A stretch of 64,000 bases of DNA from CAWHHZ01 sp963829355 (GCA_963829355.1 CAWHHZ010000022.1:62001-126000); one strand, 5' to 3'. Counted from the stretch's first letter, positions 1 to 9,075 are shown. The notes: generated by a model not told the origin, from the sequence alone. Translations and numbers: made by a program.

Positions 1-437
1 TGTCACCCGCTTCAAAGGGGTGTACAGGCCGAGATACGTAAGCCAGGTGATCCCCGCGAGCACGCTCGACAGAACGTTCACTTCCGTTGCCAGCCAGGCG
101 AGTCCGATGACCGTGACCGAGAGCGTGAACGCCGTCGCGACGACAGTGCTCATGCGATGATCCGGCAGGGGCCGGCGGCTCGTTCGCTTCATCAGTGCGT
201 CGTAGTCGCGCTCCATGACCTGATTCGCCGAGTTCGCACCCATCGCCACGAAAGCCGTGCCCGCCATGGTGTGGAGGAGGAGAGAAAGATCGATCGCTCC
301 CTCTCGCACCTACGGCGATATCCGGCGGCGGTCGTGATCAGGATCATGAATACGATCCGCATCTTCGAGAGCTCCATGAAGTCCCGCATGAGAGCTCCGA
401 AGCCTCGGTCAACTGTAGTTACGGCCATCTCGCTCAT
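1..437 (-). CDS. ctaB: Protoheme IX farnesyltransferase (heme O synthase), partial, frameshifted
   Basis: UbiA-type inner-membrane prenyltransferase that farnesylates heme b to heme O, the substrate of the neighbouring CtaA. The gene runs off the left edge. The start ATG at 437 overlaps the ctaA stop as ATGA, so the pair is translationally coupled. The N-terminus shows the family pattern (MELSKMRIVFMILITTAAGY). The frame then breaks between about 307 and 317 and the family sequence resumes in another frame as REGAIDLSLLLHTMAGTAF, followed by GANSANQVMERDYD, the N-x-x-x-D-x-x-x-D-like site for the allylic diphosphate and magnesium. Both halves are well conserved, so a one-base sequencing or assembly error is more likely than a dead gene, but a true lesion cannot be excluded. 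Confidence 0.85.
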
Positions 438-1387
438 GCCGTTACACGGCTCCCCTCTTCAGTCAATTCGATGGTCGGATCAGCCGCAACAGGGCGGTGC
501 GAAACCAGCGCCAGCAGGAGCGACACGGCCAGTATGGAAGCACCGGTGGCGACATGCAGACTCGTGATGACCGGATTCTTCCCCGACCACACCGTGAAGG
601 CGCCGAGAGTCACCTGGACCGCCACCAGCAGCATCAAGCCCGACGCAAATCTCTTCGCGGCCGCGCTGCCATTCCGAAACGCAAAAACTGCCGCGGCGAT
701 CACCGCCGCGGTGACGAGAACGGCGCCGACCCTGTGCATGTAGTTGACGACGATCTCCGTCGACGCGAAAATCGGGACCAGCCGCCCCTGTGACAGGGGG
801 AAGTCCGGAATGGCCAGTCCGGCACCGAGGTGGCGCATGAGCGCGCCGACCAGTATCTGCGCGTAGACCATCCCGACCAGAACCTTTGTTGCGGTGGAAA
901 GAGAGTGGCTCGAGACGTACGGAGCAGCGGTCTTGCGGCGATGCCACGCGACCGACGTAAAGAATGCGATCGAGACATTCACGCAGAAGAAGAGCTCGGC
1001 CAGTCCCGCATGAGATACCGAGATCGCCGTAGGCAGCAGAAAGAGTACCGTCAGCCCCCCGAGCAAACCTTGAAGGATCACGGCCGTCAGCGCAGTCCAC
1101 CCGAGAACCCGGACGAAACGCTGCGGCTCGCGGAACTGGAGCCAGAATGCCTGCACCAGTGTGAGAAAACCCACGAACGAGGCGATCATCCTGTGCCCGT
1201 GTTCGTAGAAGATCCCTCCCACCATCGGGGGCATCAACTGCCCGTAAGAGAGTGGCCAATCCGGCACTGACAGACCGGAATCAGTGCTCGTGACCATCGC
1301 CCCGGCGAAAATCAGGAACAGGGTCGAGACGGCGGTCAGCCTGGTGTACTGACGGAGCCAGAATGGTGTGGTTGCTTCAACAGCCAT
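434..1387 (-). CDS. ctaA: Heme A synthase (COX15/CtaA family)
   Basis: Polytopic inner-membrane protein of about 317 residues that oxidises the methyl group of heme O to give heme A for cytochrome oxidase. The two-fold repeat of four-helix bundles carries paired heme-ligand motifs: EHGHR near residue 65 and SHAGLAE near 125 in the first half, and NYMHRVG and SLHVATGA in the second. I chose the ATG at 1387 (MAVEATTPFW) because the first membrane segment follows at once and the open frame upstream has no family similarity. It is coupled to ctaB through an ATGA overlap. No oxidase subunit genes are inside the window. Confidence 0.93.
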   Translation of the reverse strand: MAVEATTPFWLRQYTRLTAVSTLFLIFAGAMVTSTDSGLSVPDWPLSYGQLMPPMVGGIFYEHGHRMIASFVGFLTLVQAFWLQFREPQRFVRVLGWTALTAVILQGLLGGLTVLFLLPTAISVSHAGLAELFFCVNVSIAFFTSVAWHRRKTAAPYVSSHSLSTATKVLVGMVYAQILVGALMRHLGAGLAIPDFPLSQGRLVPIFASTEIVVNYMHRVGAVLVTAAVIAAAVFAFRNGSAAAKRFASGLMLLVAVQVTLGAFTVWSGKNPVITSLHVATGASILAVSLLLALVSHRPVAADPTIELTEEGSRVTA

Positions 1388-1557
1388 GGGTATCTTGTCT
1401 CTCGGATGCCGGTCGATCGGACCTCGTGATGCCGAGGAATGAAACGAATGTCGCAGCGGTCGCGTCAACATGGCCGCAGCCGGAGTTTATTGCGCCCGCC
1501 GGAAGAGATCCATCTCCGCTTCAGGACCACACGTCAGTGTGAGTCGACGACTCAACA

Positions 1558-1563
1558 TATAAT
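1558..1563 (+). promoter_or_regulatory. Consensus -10 box of the ZIP gene; likely leaderless transcript
   Basis: A perfect TATAAT ends 9 nt before the ATG of the ZIP transporter. The expected transcription start (about 7 nt downstream) would fall within a few bases of the ATG, and no Shine-Dalgarno sequence fits in between, which suggests a leaderless mRNA. No convincing -35 box is seen 16-18 nt upstream. Confidence 0.5.
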
Positions 1564-1572
1564 CTCGCCCGC

Positions 1573-2313
1573 ATGCCCACAGATCCTTACATCCTCAGCA
1601 TCTTCATCATCGTCGCCGGACTGATCGCCGGCGTGTTACCGCTATTCTTCACCTGGTCACATTTCCGCGCTCACCAGTGGATCTCGGTCGGAGCGGGGAT
1701 GATTCTCGGCGCTGCCTTCCTCCACATGATTCCGGAAGCGTTCGAGATGGTGGGAGCTCGCAGCTTTCCGGCGATGCTGCTCGGATTTCTCACGCTCTAT
1801 CTGATCGAGCAACTGGCACTCGACCATCACCCCCACGACGAGAACGACGGAACCTTCTACGAGCTCGGAATCCTGACATTCATCGGAATCCTGCTGCACG
1901 ATCTGATCGATGGCGTGGCGCTGGGCTCCGGTCACCACGTACCGGAAGTGACCCCGGCGATTTTTACAGCGCTGATCCTCCACAAGATTCCCACGACATT
2001 CTCTCTCTCACTGCTGATGCTGCACGGCGGGTATCGCAAGTCCCGGATCCTGCTCTTCGTCGGTGCGGCGCTGCTGATGATTCCCGTGGGGGTACTTCTC
2101 GCGGAGGTGCTGATTCCTCTCGTAGGAGCCACACCGCAGGCGGCAGTGGGCCGGCTGATCCTCTTCTCCGCAGGCACGTTCATCTACATCAGCGTGTACG
2201 AGCTTCTCCCGGAGATGCACCGCCAGAGTGACGCGGACGCCAGGATCGGGCGCTACTTTCTGCTGGGTCTCGGAGTGATGCTGGCCCTCGAGGCCATTCA
2301 TCCGGTCGCCTGA
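1573..2313 (+). CDS. ZIP-family divalent metal transporter
   Basis: Inner-membrane protein of 246 residues with about eight hydrophobic segments. The metal-site helices are visible: HMIPEAFEM near residue 50, HDLIDG near 113, and HKIPTTFSLSLL near 137, matching the conserved H-x-x-P-E and H-K-x-P helices IV and V of ZIP proteins, which import zinc, iron or manganese. The His-rich stretch DHHPHDEND (residues 78-86) lies in a loop and may be a metal sensor or trap. The gene is divergent from ctaA and convergent with trxA, with a terminator hairpin between. Substrate specificity cannot be read from sequence. Confidence 0.88.
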   Translation: MPTDPYILSIFIIVAGLIAGVLPLFFTWSHFRAHQWISVGAGMILGAAFLHMIPEAFEMVGARSFPAMLLGFLTLYLIEQLALDHHPHDENDGTFYELGILTFIGILLHDLIDGVALGSGHHVPEVTPAIFTALILHKIPTTFSLSLLMLHGGYRKSRILLFVGAALLMIPVGVLLAEVLIPLVGATPQAAVGRLILFSAGTFIYISVYELLPEMHRQSDADARIGRYFLLGLGVMLALEAIHPVA

Positions 2314-2369
2314 GGTCGTCGCAACGAGAGTCGCCGGCGAGGATTGCGTGAGCGGCACAGATGAACGCA

Positions 2370-2398
2370 AAAGAGGCGGCACGAGGCCGCCTCTTTTT
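2370..2398. terminator. Bidirectional rho-independent terminator between ZIP gene and trxA
   Basis: An 11-bp perfect stem (AAAGAGGCGGC / GCCGCCTCTTT) with a 5-nt loop, flanked by A-rich and T-rich runs. It lies between convergent stop codons and can end transcripts from both sides. Confidence 0.85.
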
Positions 2399-2418
2399 AG
2401 AATCGATCTGCTGAATTC

Positions 2419-2757
2419 TCAGCTCGCTGCGGCAGCGTGCTCGTCGAGCACCTTGGCGATCGCCTGCTCGGGCACCAGCCCCACGATCTGCTTCTCCGGC
2501 TTGCCACCTTTGAAGAGAATCATCGTCGGGATACTCATGACACCGTACTTGGCTGCCGTCTGCTGATTGTCATCGACGTTCAGCTTCGCGACCTTCACGC
2601 GGCCGTTGTAGCTTTCGGCGATTTTCTCGATCGTCGGACCGAGAACTCGGCACGGGCCGCACCACGGCGCCCAGAAATCGACGAGCACCGGTTGATCGGA
2701 ATTGAGGACTGACTGCTCCCAATCCTGATCTGTGACGTTATGGACATTGTCGGACAT
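2419..2757 (-). CDS. trxA: Thioredoxin
   Basis: Cytoplasmic disulfide reductase of 112 residues. The WCGPC active site is at residues 32-36, preceded by the buried acidic residue in VDFWAPWCGPC, and the cis-proline loop reads SIPT. Length and fold match standard TrxA. A strong AGGAGG lies 6 nt before the ATG. The start is divergent from an ArsR-type regulator across a 71-bp intergenic region carrying a TCGA-n4-TCGA dyad, so redox- or metal-responsive control by that regulator is plausible. Confidence 0.96.
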   Translation of the reverse strand: MSDNVHNVTDQDWEQSVLNSDQPVLVDFWAPWCGPCRVLGPTIEKIAESYNGRVKVAKLNVDDNQQTAAKYGVMSIPTMILFKGGKPEKQIVGLVPEQAIAKVLDEHAAAAS

Positions 2758-2780
2758 GGAAGACCTCCTGTGGGTTCGTT

Positions 2781-2819
2781 GTTCTATGGTTATCGAACGA
2801 TCGAATCAAGGGGTTTATT
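2781..2819. promoter_or_regulatory. Divergent trxA/arsR promoter region with a TCGA dyad
   Basis: On the minus strand TTGATT and TAGAAC are 17 nt apart, a reasonable sigma-70 promoter for trxA. A palindromic core TCGAnCGnTCGA at 2793-2804 sits between these boxes. On the plus strand TTTATT at 2814-2819 may be the arsR -10 box, about 10 nt before its GTG start. The dyad is a candidate operator for the adjacent regulator; this is inference from position and symmetry. Confidence 0.4.
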
Positions 2820-2828
2820 CTCGCTACC

Positions 2829-3126
2829 GTGAAACCATTACTTCATCCTGACTCTGAGTCGTTTCAGCTTCCGACGATACTTTATGCACTTTCCGATCCC
2901 GTGCGCCTGGAGATCGTGCAGCAGCTCGCGTGCGAGGGAGAGAGGCCTTGTGGAGGAGTTGATCTTCCCGTGGCGAAATCGACCGCATCGCACCACTTCA
3001 AGGTACTGCGCGAGGCAGGAGTCATTCACGTACGGCAGGAAGGAACACTAGCGATGCATTTCTCTTCGCCGGGAAGAGCTCGAGCGGCGATTTCCCGGTC
3101 TGCTCGACGCCATTTTGCGAGGATGA
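2829..3126 (+). CDS. ArsR-type winged-helix regulator, one-base frameshift
   Basis: Short DNA-binding repressor of about 98 residues. LYALSDPVRLEIVQQLA and SKSTASHHFKVLREAGVI-like text (here KSTASHHFKVLREAG) is the recognition helix region. After EGT the frame breaks at the CTAG at 3048-3051. One base further the family C-terminus continues as RCISLRREELERRFPGLL and DAILRG before a TGA at 3124-3126, exactly the normal ArsR length. The start is GTG. A Cys in the recognition region (ERPCGG) replaces the usual metal-site pattern, so the inducer is unknown. It is divergent from trxA. The shift is probably an inserted base in the sequence. Confidence 0.8.
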
Positions 3127-3325
3127 GCCCATTCCACGTCACCGAAGATGGCAGAGGCTCGGAAGAGCTTCCGTGTCTTCTCCAATTCACCCGCAGCAGT
3201 CCAGCTCGAATGGCTTCGGTCGATCGCTCCGATCTGACAGAATTAAGCTGCGATCATGAAGGTTACTATCGCAAACGGCGCGCCGAGCCCTTCAATCACG
3301 TCGTCGCGCCCCGGGAGGCTGGTTC

Positions 3326-5224
3326 TTGAATTCCACTGTGAAAACAGCGCTGCTCTGGGTTGTCGTCATCGTTCTGGTTCTGATGCTCTGGAGCTTCTTC
3401 CAGCAGACGAAAGACACGCCCACTGACATCGCGTTCAGCGATTTCCTCCAGCGGGTCGAAGAAGGTCATGTCGAGGAAGTAACGATCCAGGGAAATAAGA
3501 TTCGTGGGACGCTGGAGAGTGATCAGAAGTTCACGACGCTCGCGATTGTGAACGACGACCTCGTCAGCTCGCTCCGCGAACAGAACGTAAAAATCGAAGT
3601 CGAGGAACCACGTGACGGCTCGTTTCTGACGGCGCTGATCACCTGGGCACCGATCATCTTCCTGATCGGGCTGTGGATCTTCTTCATGCGGCAGATGCAG
3701 TCAGGCGGCAACAAGGCACTGTCGTTCGGCAAGTCGAAGGCAAAGCTTCTGTCCGGCAGCGCGAAAAAAGTCACGTTCAAGGACGTCGCTGGCGTTGACG
3801 AGGCAAAGGTCGAACTGCAGGAGATCATCGAGTTCCTCAAGGAGCCGCAGAAGTTCACAAAGCTCGGCGGCAAAATTCCGAAGGGTGTGCTTCTGATGGG
3901 GCCTCCCGGAACGGGTAAGACCCTTCTCGCGCGGGCGATTGCCGGCGAAGCGAACGTCCCGTTCTTCTCGATCTCCGGTTCCGATTTCGTCGAGATGTTC
4001 GTCGGCGTCGGAGCCTCTCGTGTGCGTGACCTGTTCGAACAGGGCAAGAAAAACGCCCCTTGCATCGTCTTCATCGACGAGATTGACGCGGTCGGTCGTC
4101 ACCGCGGCGCGGGTCTCGGTGGAGGACACGATGAGCGCGAGCAGACGCTCAACCAGCTTCTCGTCGAGATGGACGGTTTCGAAGGAAACGACGGCGTCAT
4201 TCTCGTTGCTGCCACCAACCGTCCCGACGTCCTCGATCCTGCACTTCTCCGCCCGGGGCGTTTCGATCGCCGCGTCGTCGTCGATCTGCCTGATCTCAAG
4301 GGCCGCGAAGGCATCATGAAGGTTCATACCCGCAACACTCCCCTCTCCGAGGATGTCGATGTTGCGGTCATCGCCCGCGGCACTCCCGGTTTCTCCGGCG
4401 CCGATCTCGCCAATCTCGTCAACGAAGCGGCTCTCAACGCGGCGCGCTACGACCGGAAGAAGGTCGGTATGCACGACTTCGAGTTCGCCAAAGACAAGGT
4501 CATGATGGGAGTCGAGCGGAAGAGCATGGTCATGTCGAACCGTGAGAAGAAGATCACGGCCTACCACGAGGCTGGACACACAGTCGTCGCAGCTGTCCTG
4601 CCTACCGCCGATCCTCTCCACAAGGTCACGATCATCCCTCGCGGACGCGCCCTCGGTCTGACCCAGCAGCTCCCGACCGAGGATAAGTACTCGTATTCGA
4701 AGCACTATCTCGAGGCGAACCTGGCGGTGCTGATGGGCGGCCGGATCGCCGAGGAGATCTTCCTGACCGAGATCACCACGGGCGCCGGCAATGACATCGA
4801 GAAGGCCTCCGGGCTCGCCCGTCGAATGGTCACCGAGTGGGGGATGTCGGAGCTCGGCCCGATCTCTTTCGGACGAAACAGTGAAACGGTGTTCATCGGA
4901 CGTGAGATGTCTCAGCCTCAGGAGTTCTCTGAGTCCACGGCTCAGCAGATCGACTCCGAGGTCCGCCGGATCATCGACCGGGCCTACAAGACCTCAAAGG
5001 AAATCATCACCGAGCACAGGAGCTCTCTCGAGAAGATCGCGAAGCGGCTTCTCGAGAAGGAGACGCTCGACGGCGCCGAGGTTAACCAGATCCTCGAGGA
5101 AGAGACTGGCAGGAACTTTCTCCATGAGAAGGATTTCTATCCATCGGAGGGTCCCGACGACTCCATGACGATCGCACCCGGTGCCGAAGGCAGCGCGGAC
5201 ATCCCGATTCCCGAGCCGGCGTAG
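3326..5224 (+). CDS. ftsH: ATP-dependent zinc metalloprotease FtsH
   Basis: Membrane-anchored AAA+ protease (632 residues) that degrades misassembled membrane proteins and short-lived regulators. Two membrane segments (about residues 7-25 and 100-118) flank the periplasmic domain. Walker A is GPPGTGKT near 191, Walker B is IDEIDA, the second region of homology follows, and the zinc site HEAGH is near 414, with the third ligand Asp in the helix downstream (GAGNDIEKAS). The TTG start at 3326 is favoured by GGGAGG 7 nt upstream; a GTG four codons later is the alternative. radA follows after 14 nt, probably in the same transcript. Confidence 0.97.
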   Translation: MNSTVKTALLWVVVIVLVLMLWSFFQQTKDTPTDIAFSDFLQRVEEGHVEEVTIQGNKIRGTLESDQKFTTLAIVNDDLVSSLREQNVKIEVEEPRDGSFLTALITWAPIIFLIGLWIFFMRQMQSGGNKALSFGKSKAKLLSGSAKKVTFKDVAGVDEAKVELQEIIEFLKEPQKFTKLGGKIPKGVLLMGPPGTGKTLLARAIAGEANVPFFSISGSDFVEMFVGVGASRVRDLFEQGKKNAPCIVFIDEIDAVGRHRGAGLGGGHDEREQTLNQLLVEMDGFEGNDGVILVAATNRPDVLDPALLRPGRFDRRVVVDLPDLKGREGIMKVHTRNTPLSEDVDVAVIARGTPGFSGADLANLVNEAALNAARYDRKKVGMHDFEFAKDKVMMGVERKSMVMSNREKKITAYHEAGHTVVAAVLPTADPLHKVTIIPRGRALGLTQQLPTEDKYSYSKHYLEANLAVLMGGRIAEEIFLTEITTGAGNDIEKASGLARRMVTEWGMSELGPISFGRNSETVFIGREMSQPQEFSESTAQQIDSEVRRIIDRAYKTSKEIITEHRSSLEKIAKRLLEKETLDGAEVNQILEEETGRNFLHEKDFYPSEGPDDSMTIAPGAEGSADIPIPEPA

Positions 5225-5238
5225 GACCGACCCGAACC

Positions 5239-6585
5239 GTGGCGAAGCGGGAGACGAGCTGGTTCACCTGCTCGGAGTGCGGACATCAGTCACCGAAGTG
5301 GCTGGGCCATTGCCCCGACTGCTCCGCCTGGAACACCTTCGTCGAGGAGACCTCCTCACGGAAGGACACAGCATCGCCGAGGTCGAGTCTCGGAGGCAGT
5401 GAACCTCCCAGACCGATCTCGAAGGTCGGCGGCGACTCGTCCCGCCGGATCTCCACCGGTCTCGCGAGCATCGACCGGGTCATCGGTGGCGGTCTCGTTC
5501 CGGGCGCCGTGACTCTCGTCGGCGGAGAGCCCGGCATCGGAAAGTCCACCCTCCTCCTCCAGCTTGCCGAAAGACTGACGGTTCACGGAGAGGTTCTCTA
5601 CGTCTCTGGTGAAGAATCGACCAGCCAGATCGCTACCCGTGCCCATCGTCTCGGAACTCTGAGCGAGAAGATTCTGCTCTTCTCGGAGACCTCCGTCGAG
5701 AAGATCCTCGAGCAACTCGAGAAGGCCCCGCCCGCGGCCGCGATCATCGACTCGATCCAGACGACGTTTTCGACGAGAGCGAGCGGCGCCGCCGGATCAA
5801 TCTCGCAGATCAGGGAAACGGCGGGCATGCTGATGACCCTGGCGAAACGGAAGTCGATGCCGGTTTTCCTGATCGGTCACGTCACCAAAGACGGCTCTCT
5901 GGCAGGGCCGAAGACACTCGAGCACATCGTCGACACAGTCCTCTATTTCGAGGGAGACCGGGCCCGGCAGTATCGCGTCATCCGCGCGACGAAGAATCGC
6001 TTCGGACCGGTCAATGAGCTCGCCATTTTCGAGATGCACGAGAAAGGGCTCGAGGAAGTCGACAATCCCTCGGCCGTCATGCTCGCCGAACGGAGCCACG
6101 AGCCAGGATCGGCGATCACCGCAACGGTCGAAGGAACGCGACCATTGCTCGTGGAGATCCAGGCCCTCGTGACACCCACACACTTTCCGGCTCCCAAACG
6201 AATGGCGACAGGCTTCGATTCGAACCGCCTCTCACTGCTGCTCGCGGTTCTGGAAAAGAAGAGCGGGATCGACTTCGTCAACCACGACGTCTACGTGAAT
6301 GTCGCTGGAGGGCTCGAGCTCGATGAGCCGGCGCTCGACCTCGCCGTAGTCGCCGCTCTCGCTTCGAGCCGCCGGAACAAACCACTTCCGAACAATCTGG
6401 TGATCTTCGGCGAAGTGGGCCTGCTCGGCGAGGTGCGCGGCGTCTCCCAGGCGGATGTCCGCGTACGCGAGGCGGCGTCTCTCGGCTTCGAGCGGATCGT
6501 GCTGCCGGAGAGCAACCGGAAAGAGGTCCGTCAGAAGCTGAAGCTCGACGGGGTCCGCTCGGTCGAGCAGTTCCTCAAGCAGTAG
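5239..6585 (+). CDS. radA: DNA repair protein RadA
   Basis: RecA-like ATPase (448 residues) that drives branch migration of recombination intermediates. It has an N-terminal C4 zinc finger (CSECG...CPDC, residues 11-31), Walker A GGEPGIGKST near 94, the RadA signature KNRFG near 251, and a C-terminal Lon-protease-like domain (VNVAGGLELDEPALDLA) lacking a catalytic serine, as normal for the family. The start codon is GTG. It lies 14 nt behind ftsH and convergent with the M23 peptidase gene. Confidence 0.96.
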   Translation: MAKRETSWFTCSECGHQSPKWLGHCPDCSAWNTFVEETSSRKDTASPRSSLGGSEPPRPISKVGGDSSRRISTGLASIDRVIGGGLVPGAVTLVGGEPGIGKSTLLLQLAERLTVHGEVLYVSGEESTSQIATRAHRLGTLSEKILLFSETSVEKILEQLEKAPPAAAIIDSIQTTFSTRASGAAGSISQIRETAGMLMTLAKRKSMPVFLIGHVTKDGSLAGPKTLEHIVDTVLYFEGDRARQYRVIRATKNRFGPVNELAIFEMHEKGLEEVDNPSAVMLAERSHEPGSAITATVEGTRPLLVEIQALVTPTHFPAPKRMATGFDSNRLSLLLAVLEKKSGIDFVNHDVYVNVAGGLELDEPALDLAVVAALASSRRNKPLPNNLVIFGEVGLLGEVRGVSQADVRVREAASLGFERIVLPESNRKEVRQKLKLDGVRSVEQFLKQ

Positions 6586-6627
6586 CGAGAGTCACGCGGA
6601 CGCAGAGGCTGTCATCCTGGGAAGCGT

Positions 6628-7332
6628 CTACTTGCGACCGAAACCGCCACTCAGCACCGGCGTGGCGTAACCCGTGGTCGAGCGCAGCAGATGCGGATAA
6701 GGATTGAGAGCCTCATCGTTCGACACGATCTGGAAATGAAGATGCGGTGGCGTGTGAATCGCGTTACCCGTGTTCCCGACGTATCCGAGAAGATCGCCCT
6801 TTCGAATGCGCATCCCCTGCTTGAGGCCTGGCGCCCATCGATCGAGGTGGGCGTAGTAGAACGACGTTCCATCGCCGGAGGTGACCCAGAGACAGCGCCC
6901 GCCAAGATGCTGCTCGCCGACATAGGTGATGATGCCGCTCGAAGATGCGAGCACCTGCGCCCCCCGAGGTGCAAAAATATCGATCCCGCGGTGGCTGCGC
7001 TTACCGCCGTCTCGCGGATAGCCGAAGTTATCCTCCAGATCATACGGCTCGACGCCAGCCACGGGCATCCGGAGGGCTGCGAGCGTATTGCCGATTCTCA
7101 TCGAGCGACGTTCCGCTTCGCGGGCGACAGCCTCGGGCTCACGGAGCCGGTCGCGCTCGACCAGCACCGCCAGATCATTGCGGAGCGCTGCAGCATACTC
7201 GCGATATTCCGGATCCGGAGCGACGGCCGTCGTGGCCACTGCCACCGTCGGAGAGGACGAGGCGCACGAGATCGAAATCAACGCGAGGAGGCTCAGCCAT
7301 ATCGCCTGCCGCCATGCAGGCCTTACCTTCAT
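6628..7332 (-). CDS. M23-family (LytM) metallopeptidase, probably exported
   Basis: Predicted peptidoglycan endopeptidase. The zinc site is intact: HRGIDIF (H-x-x-x-D) and HLHFQI (H-x-H), with the LytM core GDGTSFYYAHLD between them. The N-terminus from the ATG at 7332 (MKVRPAWRQAIWLSLLALI) is a signal peptide ending in SISC, close to but not a perfect lipobox, so it is secreted or a lipoprotein. A short coiled region (residues 40-80) precedes the catalytic domain. An upstream GTG at 7371 is possible, but it would overlap the inferred folK end at 7346, so I prefer 7332. Confidence 0.85.
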   Translation of the reverse strand: MKVRPAWRQAIWLSLLALISISCASSSPTVAVATTAVAPDPEYREYAAALRNDLAVLVERDRLREPEAVAREAERRSMRIGNTLAALRMPVAGVEPYDLEDNFGYPRDGGKRSHRGIDIFAPRGAQVLASSSGIITYVGEQHLGGRCLWVTSGDGTSFYYAHLDRWAPGLKQGMRIRKGDLLGYVGNTGNAIHTPPHLHFQIVSNDEALNPYPHLLRSTTGYATPVLSGGFGRK

Positions 7333-7345
7333 CACGGGATGCATT

Positions 7346-7827
7346 TTAGCAGAACTGGTGGGTATCTTCACAACCCTGAGCGTCCAACGATGCTCCGGTG
7401 ACGGGATCGATCCACGGTAGCTCGAAGGGAACGCAGCGGCTCCATTACGAACTCACGGTCCCGGTATCGGGGATGAGGAACCTGGAGATCTCTGGCTCGA
7501 ATCACTCGCGAGCCGTACAGAATCAGATCAAGATCGATGCGCCGCGGTGCGTTGCGTATGCGTCGGACCCGCTGCCGCCGAGCTTCAATCCCGTTGAAGA
7601 AACTTCAGCAGATTCTCAGGTGAGAGACTTGTCAGGCCAGCAACGACCATGTTGAGGAAATCGCCTGATCCCGAAGGTGCATCGACCGGAGCAGTTTCCA
7701 GTACTGGGGATAGTCTGACGATCCGCACATGACGTCGCAGCTCGTAGATGGCGCGCCGCAACTCGTAGCAGCGGTTCCCCATATTGCTTCCCAGTGCGAT
7801 GACCACCGGCTGCGGGGTTACGCTCAT
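7346..7827 (-). CDS. folK: 6-hydroxymethyl-7,8-dihydropterin pyrophosphokinase, two frameshifts
   Basis: Folate-pathway kinase that pyrophosphorylates hydroxymethyl-dihydropterin. From ATG 7827: VVIALGSNMGNR is the N-terminal signature. The frame shifts at a CCC run (7590-7592, plus strand) and resumes as IEARRQRVRRIRNAPRRIDL, then DLILYG and PHPRYRDREFVMEPL, the catalytic Asp pair and C-terminal motif. A second shift near 7433 restores VPFELPWIDPVTGASL and a TAA at 7346-7348. All motifs are present in the right order and spacing, so the gene is probably intact in nature and the breaks are sequence errors. The start overlaps the preceding TPM gene. Confidence 0.8.
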
Positions 7828-8280
7828 TCCGTGCCGCGACTGCGAACCGAAGCTCACCTGGTTGGACAGCTCGTCGACATCGTCACGTTGATAAGGGAAA
7901 AATTCCGAGAGCCGCTCCCCAGCTTCACTGATCGCCGCGACGAGCCCTGCGGTGAACCGGCCGTGCCGGAACTCTCTGGTCATCTCCGCGGCGACACGTT
8001 CCCAGAACTCGTCACCGACCTTCGCGTGGATGCCCTCGTCCCCCAGAATGACGAACTGCTGCTCTTCCGCGGCGAGAAAGATCAGGACTCCGTTGCGGTC
8101 CGCCGTCTTCGTCATTCCGAGCCTGTTGAAGACCCGCTCTCCAAACTCGCGGATCTCGTGAGCTCCGATGGTGGTCTCGATGTGGACGCGGATCTCTCCG
8201 GAGCAGTTCTTCTCTGCAGCCGCGATCGCTGCCTCGATGGCATCAGTGTCGATGCTTTCGATCAGTTCGGTATCATGCAT
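7824..8280 (-). CDS. TPM-domain (YgcG-like) cytoplasmic protein
   Basis: Protein of about 150 residues with the TPM/MOLO-1/Psb32-type domain: CSGEIRVHIET, NGVLIFLAAEEQQFVILGD, the pattern of the domain that ends in FFPYQRDDVDELSNQVSF. There is no signal peptide, unlike the upstream TPM gene. ATG 8280 is preceded by GGAG. The frame reads on without a stop into folK, which would make a TPM-FolK fusion. The family normally ends right after DELSNQVSFG, and a +1 frame supplies a TGA at 7824-7826 overlapping the folK ATG. I therefore infer a one-base shift near 7835-7850. The molecular role of TPM proteins is poorly known; links to LemA and the envelope recur. Confidence 0.7.
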
Positions 8281-8293
8281 GTCTCGACTCCAT

Positions 8294-9075
8294 TCACCAG
8301 CTTCCGGTGGCTCCCCCACCGCCGAAGCCGCCTCCCCCGCCAGAGAAGCCGCCGAACCCTCCACCGCGTCCGCCAAAACCACCTCCACCGAAAGTCCGTC
8401 CGCCCGAGGACATCAGAAGAAGAGGAATCAGGCATCCGCTTCCGCCACCGCGCCCCCAAGTCCTCCCCTGCGCGAGAACCGGCTCAGCACGGTAAAGATG
8501 ACGAAAAAGAAGATCAGCGGAAAAATGACGTCGATGCAGCCAAAAGATCCTGACGGTGCGGCTCTGGTACTTCCTACGGGAACGGCCGCCTCGGTTTTCT
8601 CAATCTGGGCGATCAGACGGTTCGCGGCTTCGACCAGTCCCTGGCCGTAGTTGCCATTTGAAAAGTACTGCTGTCCCACGTCGCGGAGGATGCGGGAAGA
8701 AAGGGCGTCGGTGATCGTTCCCTCCAGGCCATATCCGACCTCGATCCGTGCGAGCCGGTCCTCTGGAAAGAGAAAGAGGACTAGCCCATTATCGTACTTC
8801 GCCTGGCCTGCCTTCCACTTCTCCACCGCCCGAATCGTCCAGTCCTCGATCGGATGGCCTTCGAGCGTCGGAAGGGTATAGATGATGAACTGAGCCCCGC
8901 TGCGCTCCTCGAACCCTCGAAGGGTACTGTTGAGCTCGGACTCGGTCGCGGGATCGATAACGTTCGCCCGGTCAGTCACCCACTGGTCCGGAGCCGGGGG
9001 AATCTCGACGGCGGCCGTGGCCGGAAGTGCGAGCAGCACAACGAGTGCGACAGCATGAAGGATAGGGCTCTTCAT
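8294..9075 (-). CDS. Secreted/membrane TPM-domain protein with Gly-rich tail, frameshifted
   Basis: YgcG-like protein: signal peptide (MKSPILHAVALVVLLALPAT), TPM domain (VTDRANVIDPATESELN, NGLVLFLFPEDRLARIEVGY), one membrane helix (FPLIFFFVIFTVLSRF), then a Gly-rich tail. The frame breaks near 8458-8462. In the next frame the tail reads WGRGGGSGC, then FGGGGFGGRGGGFGGF, then GGGGATGSW with a TGA at 8294-8296, the classical C-terminus of this family. It lies between LemA and a second TPM protein on the same strand, the usual LemA-TPM pairing. No strong ribosome-binding site is seen; an earlier start within 100 nt is possible. Confidence 0.75.

Noticed and set aside
6605..6625. Extra GTCATCCTG repeat copy behind radA
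   Set aside because: Only 9 bases match, with no partner end; probably chance.
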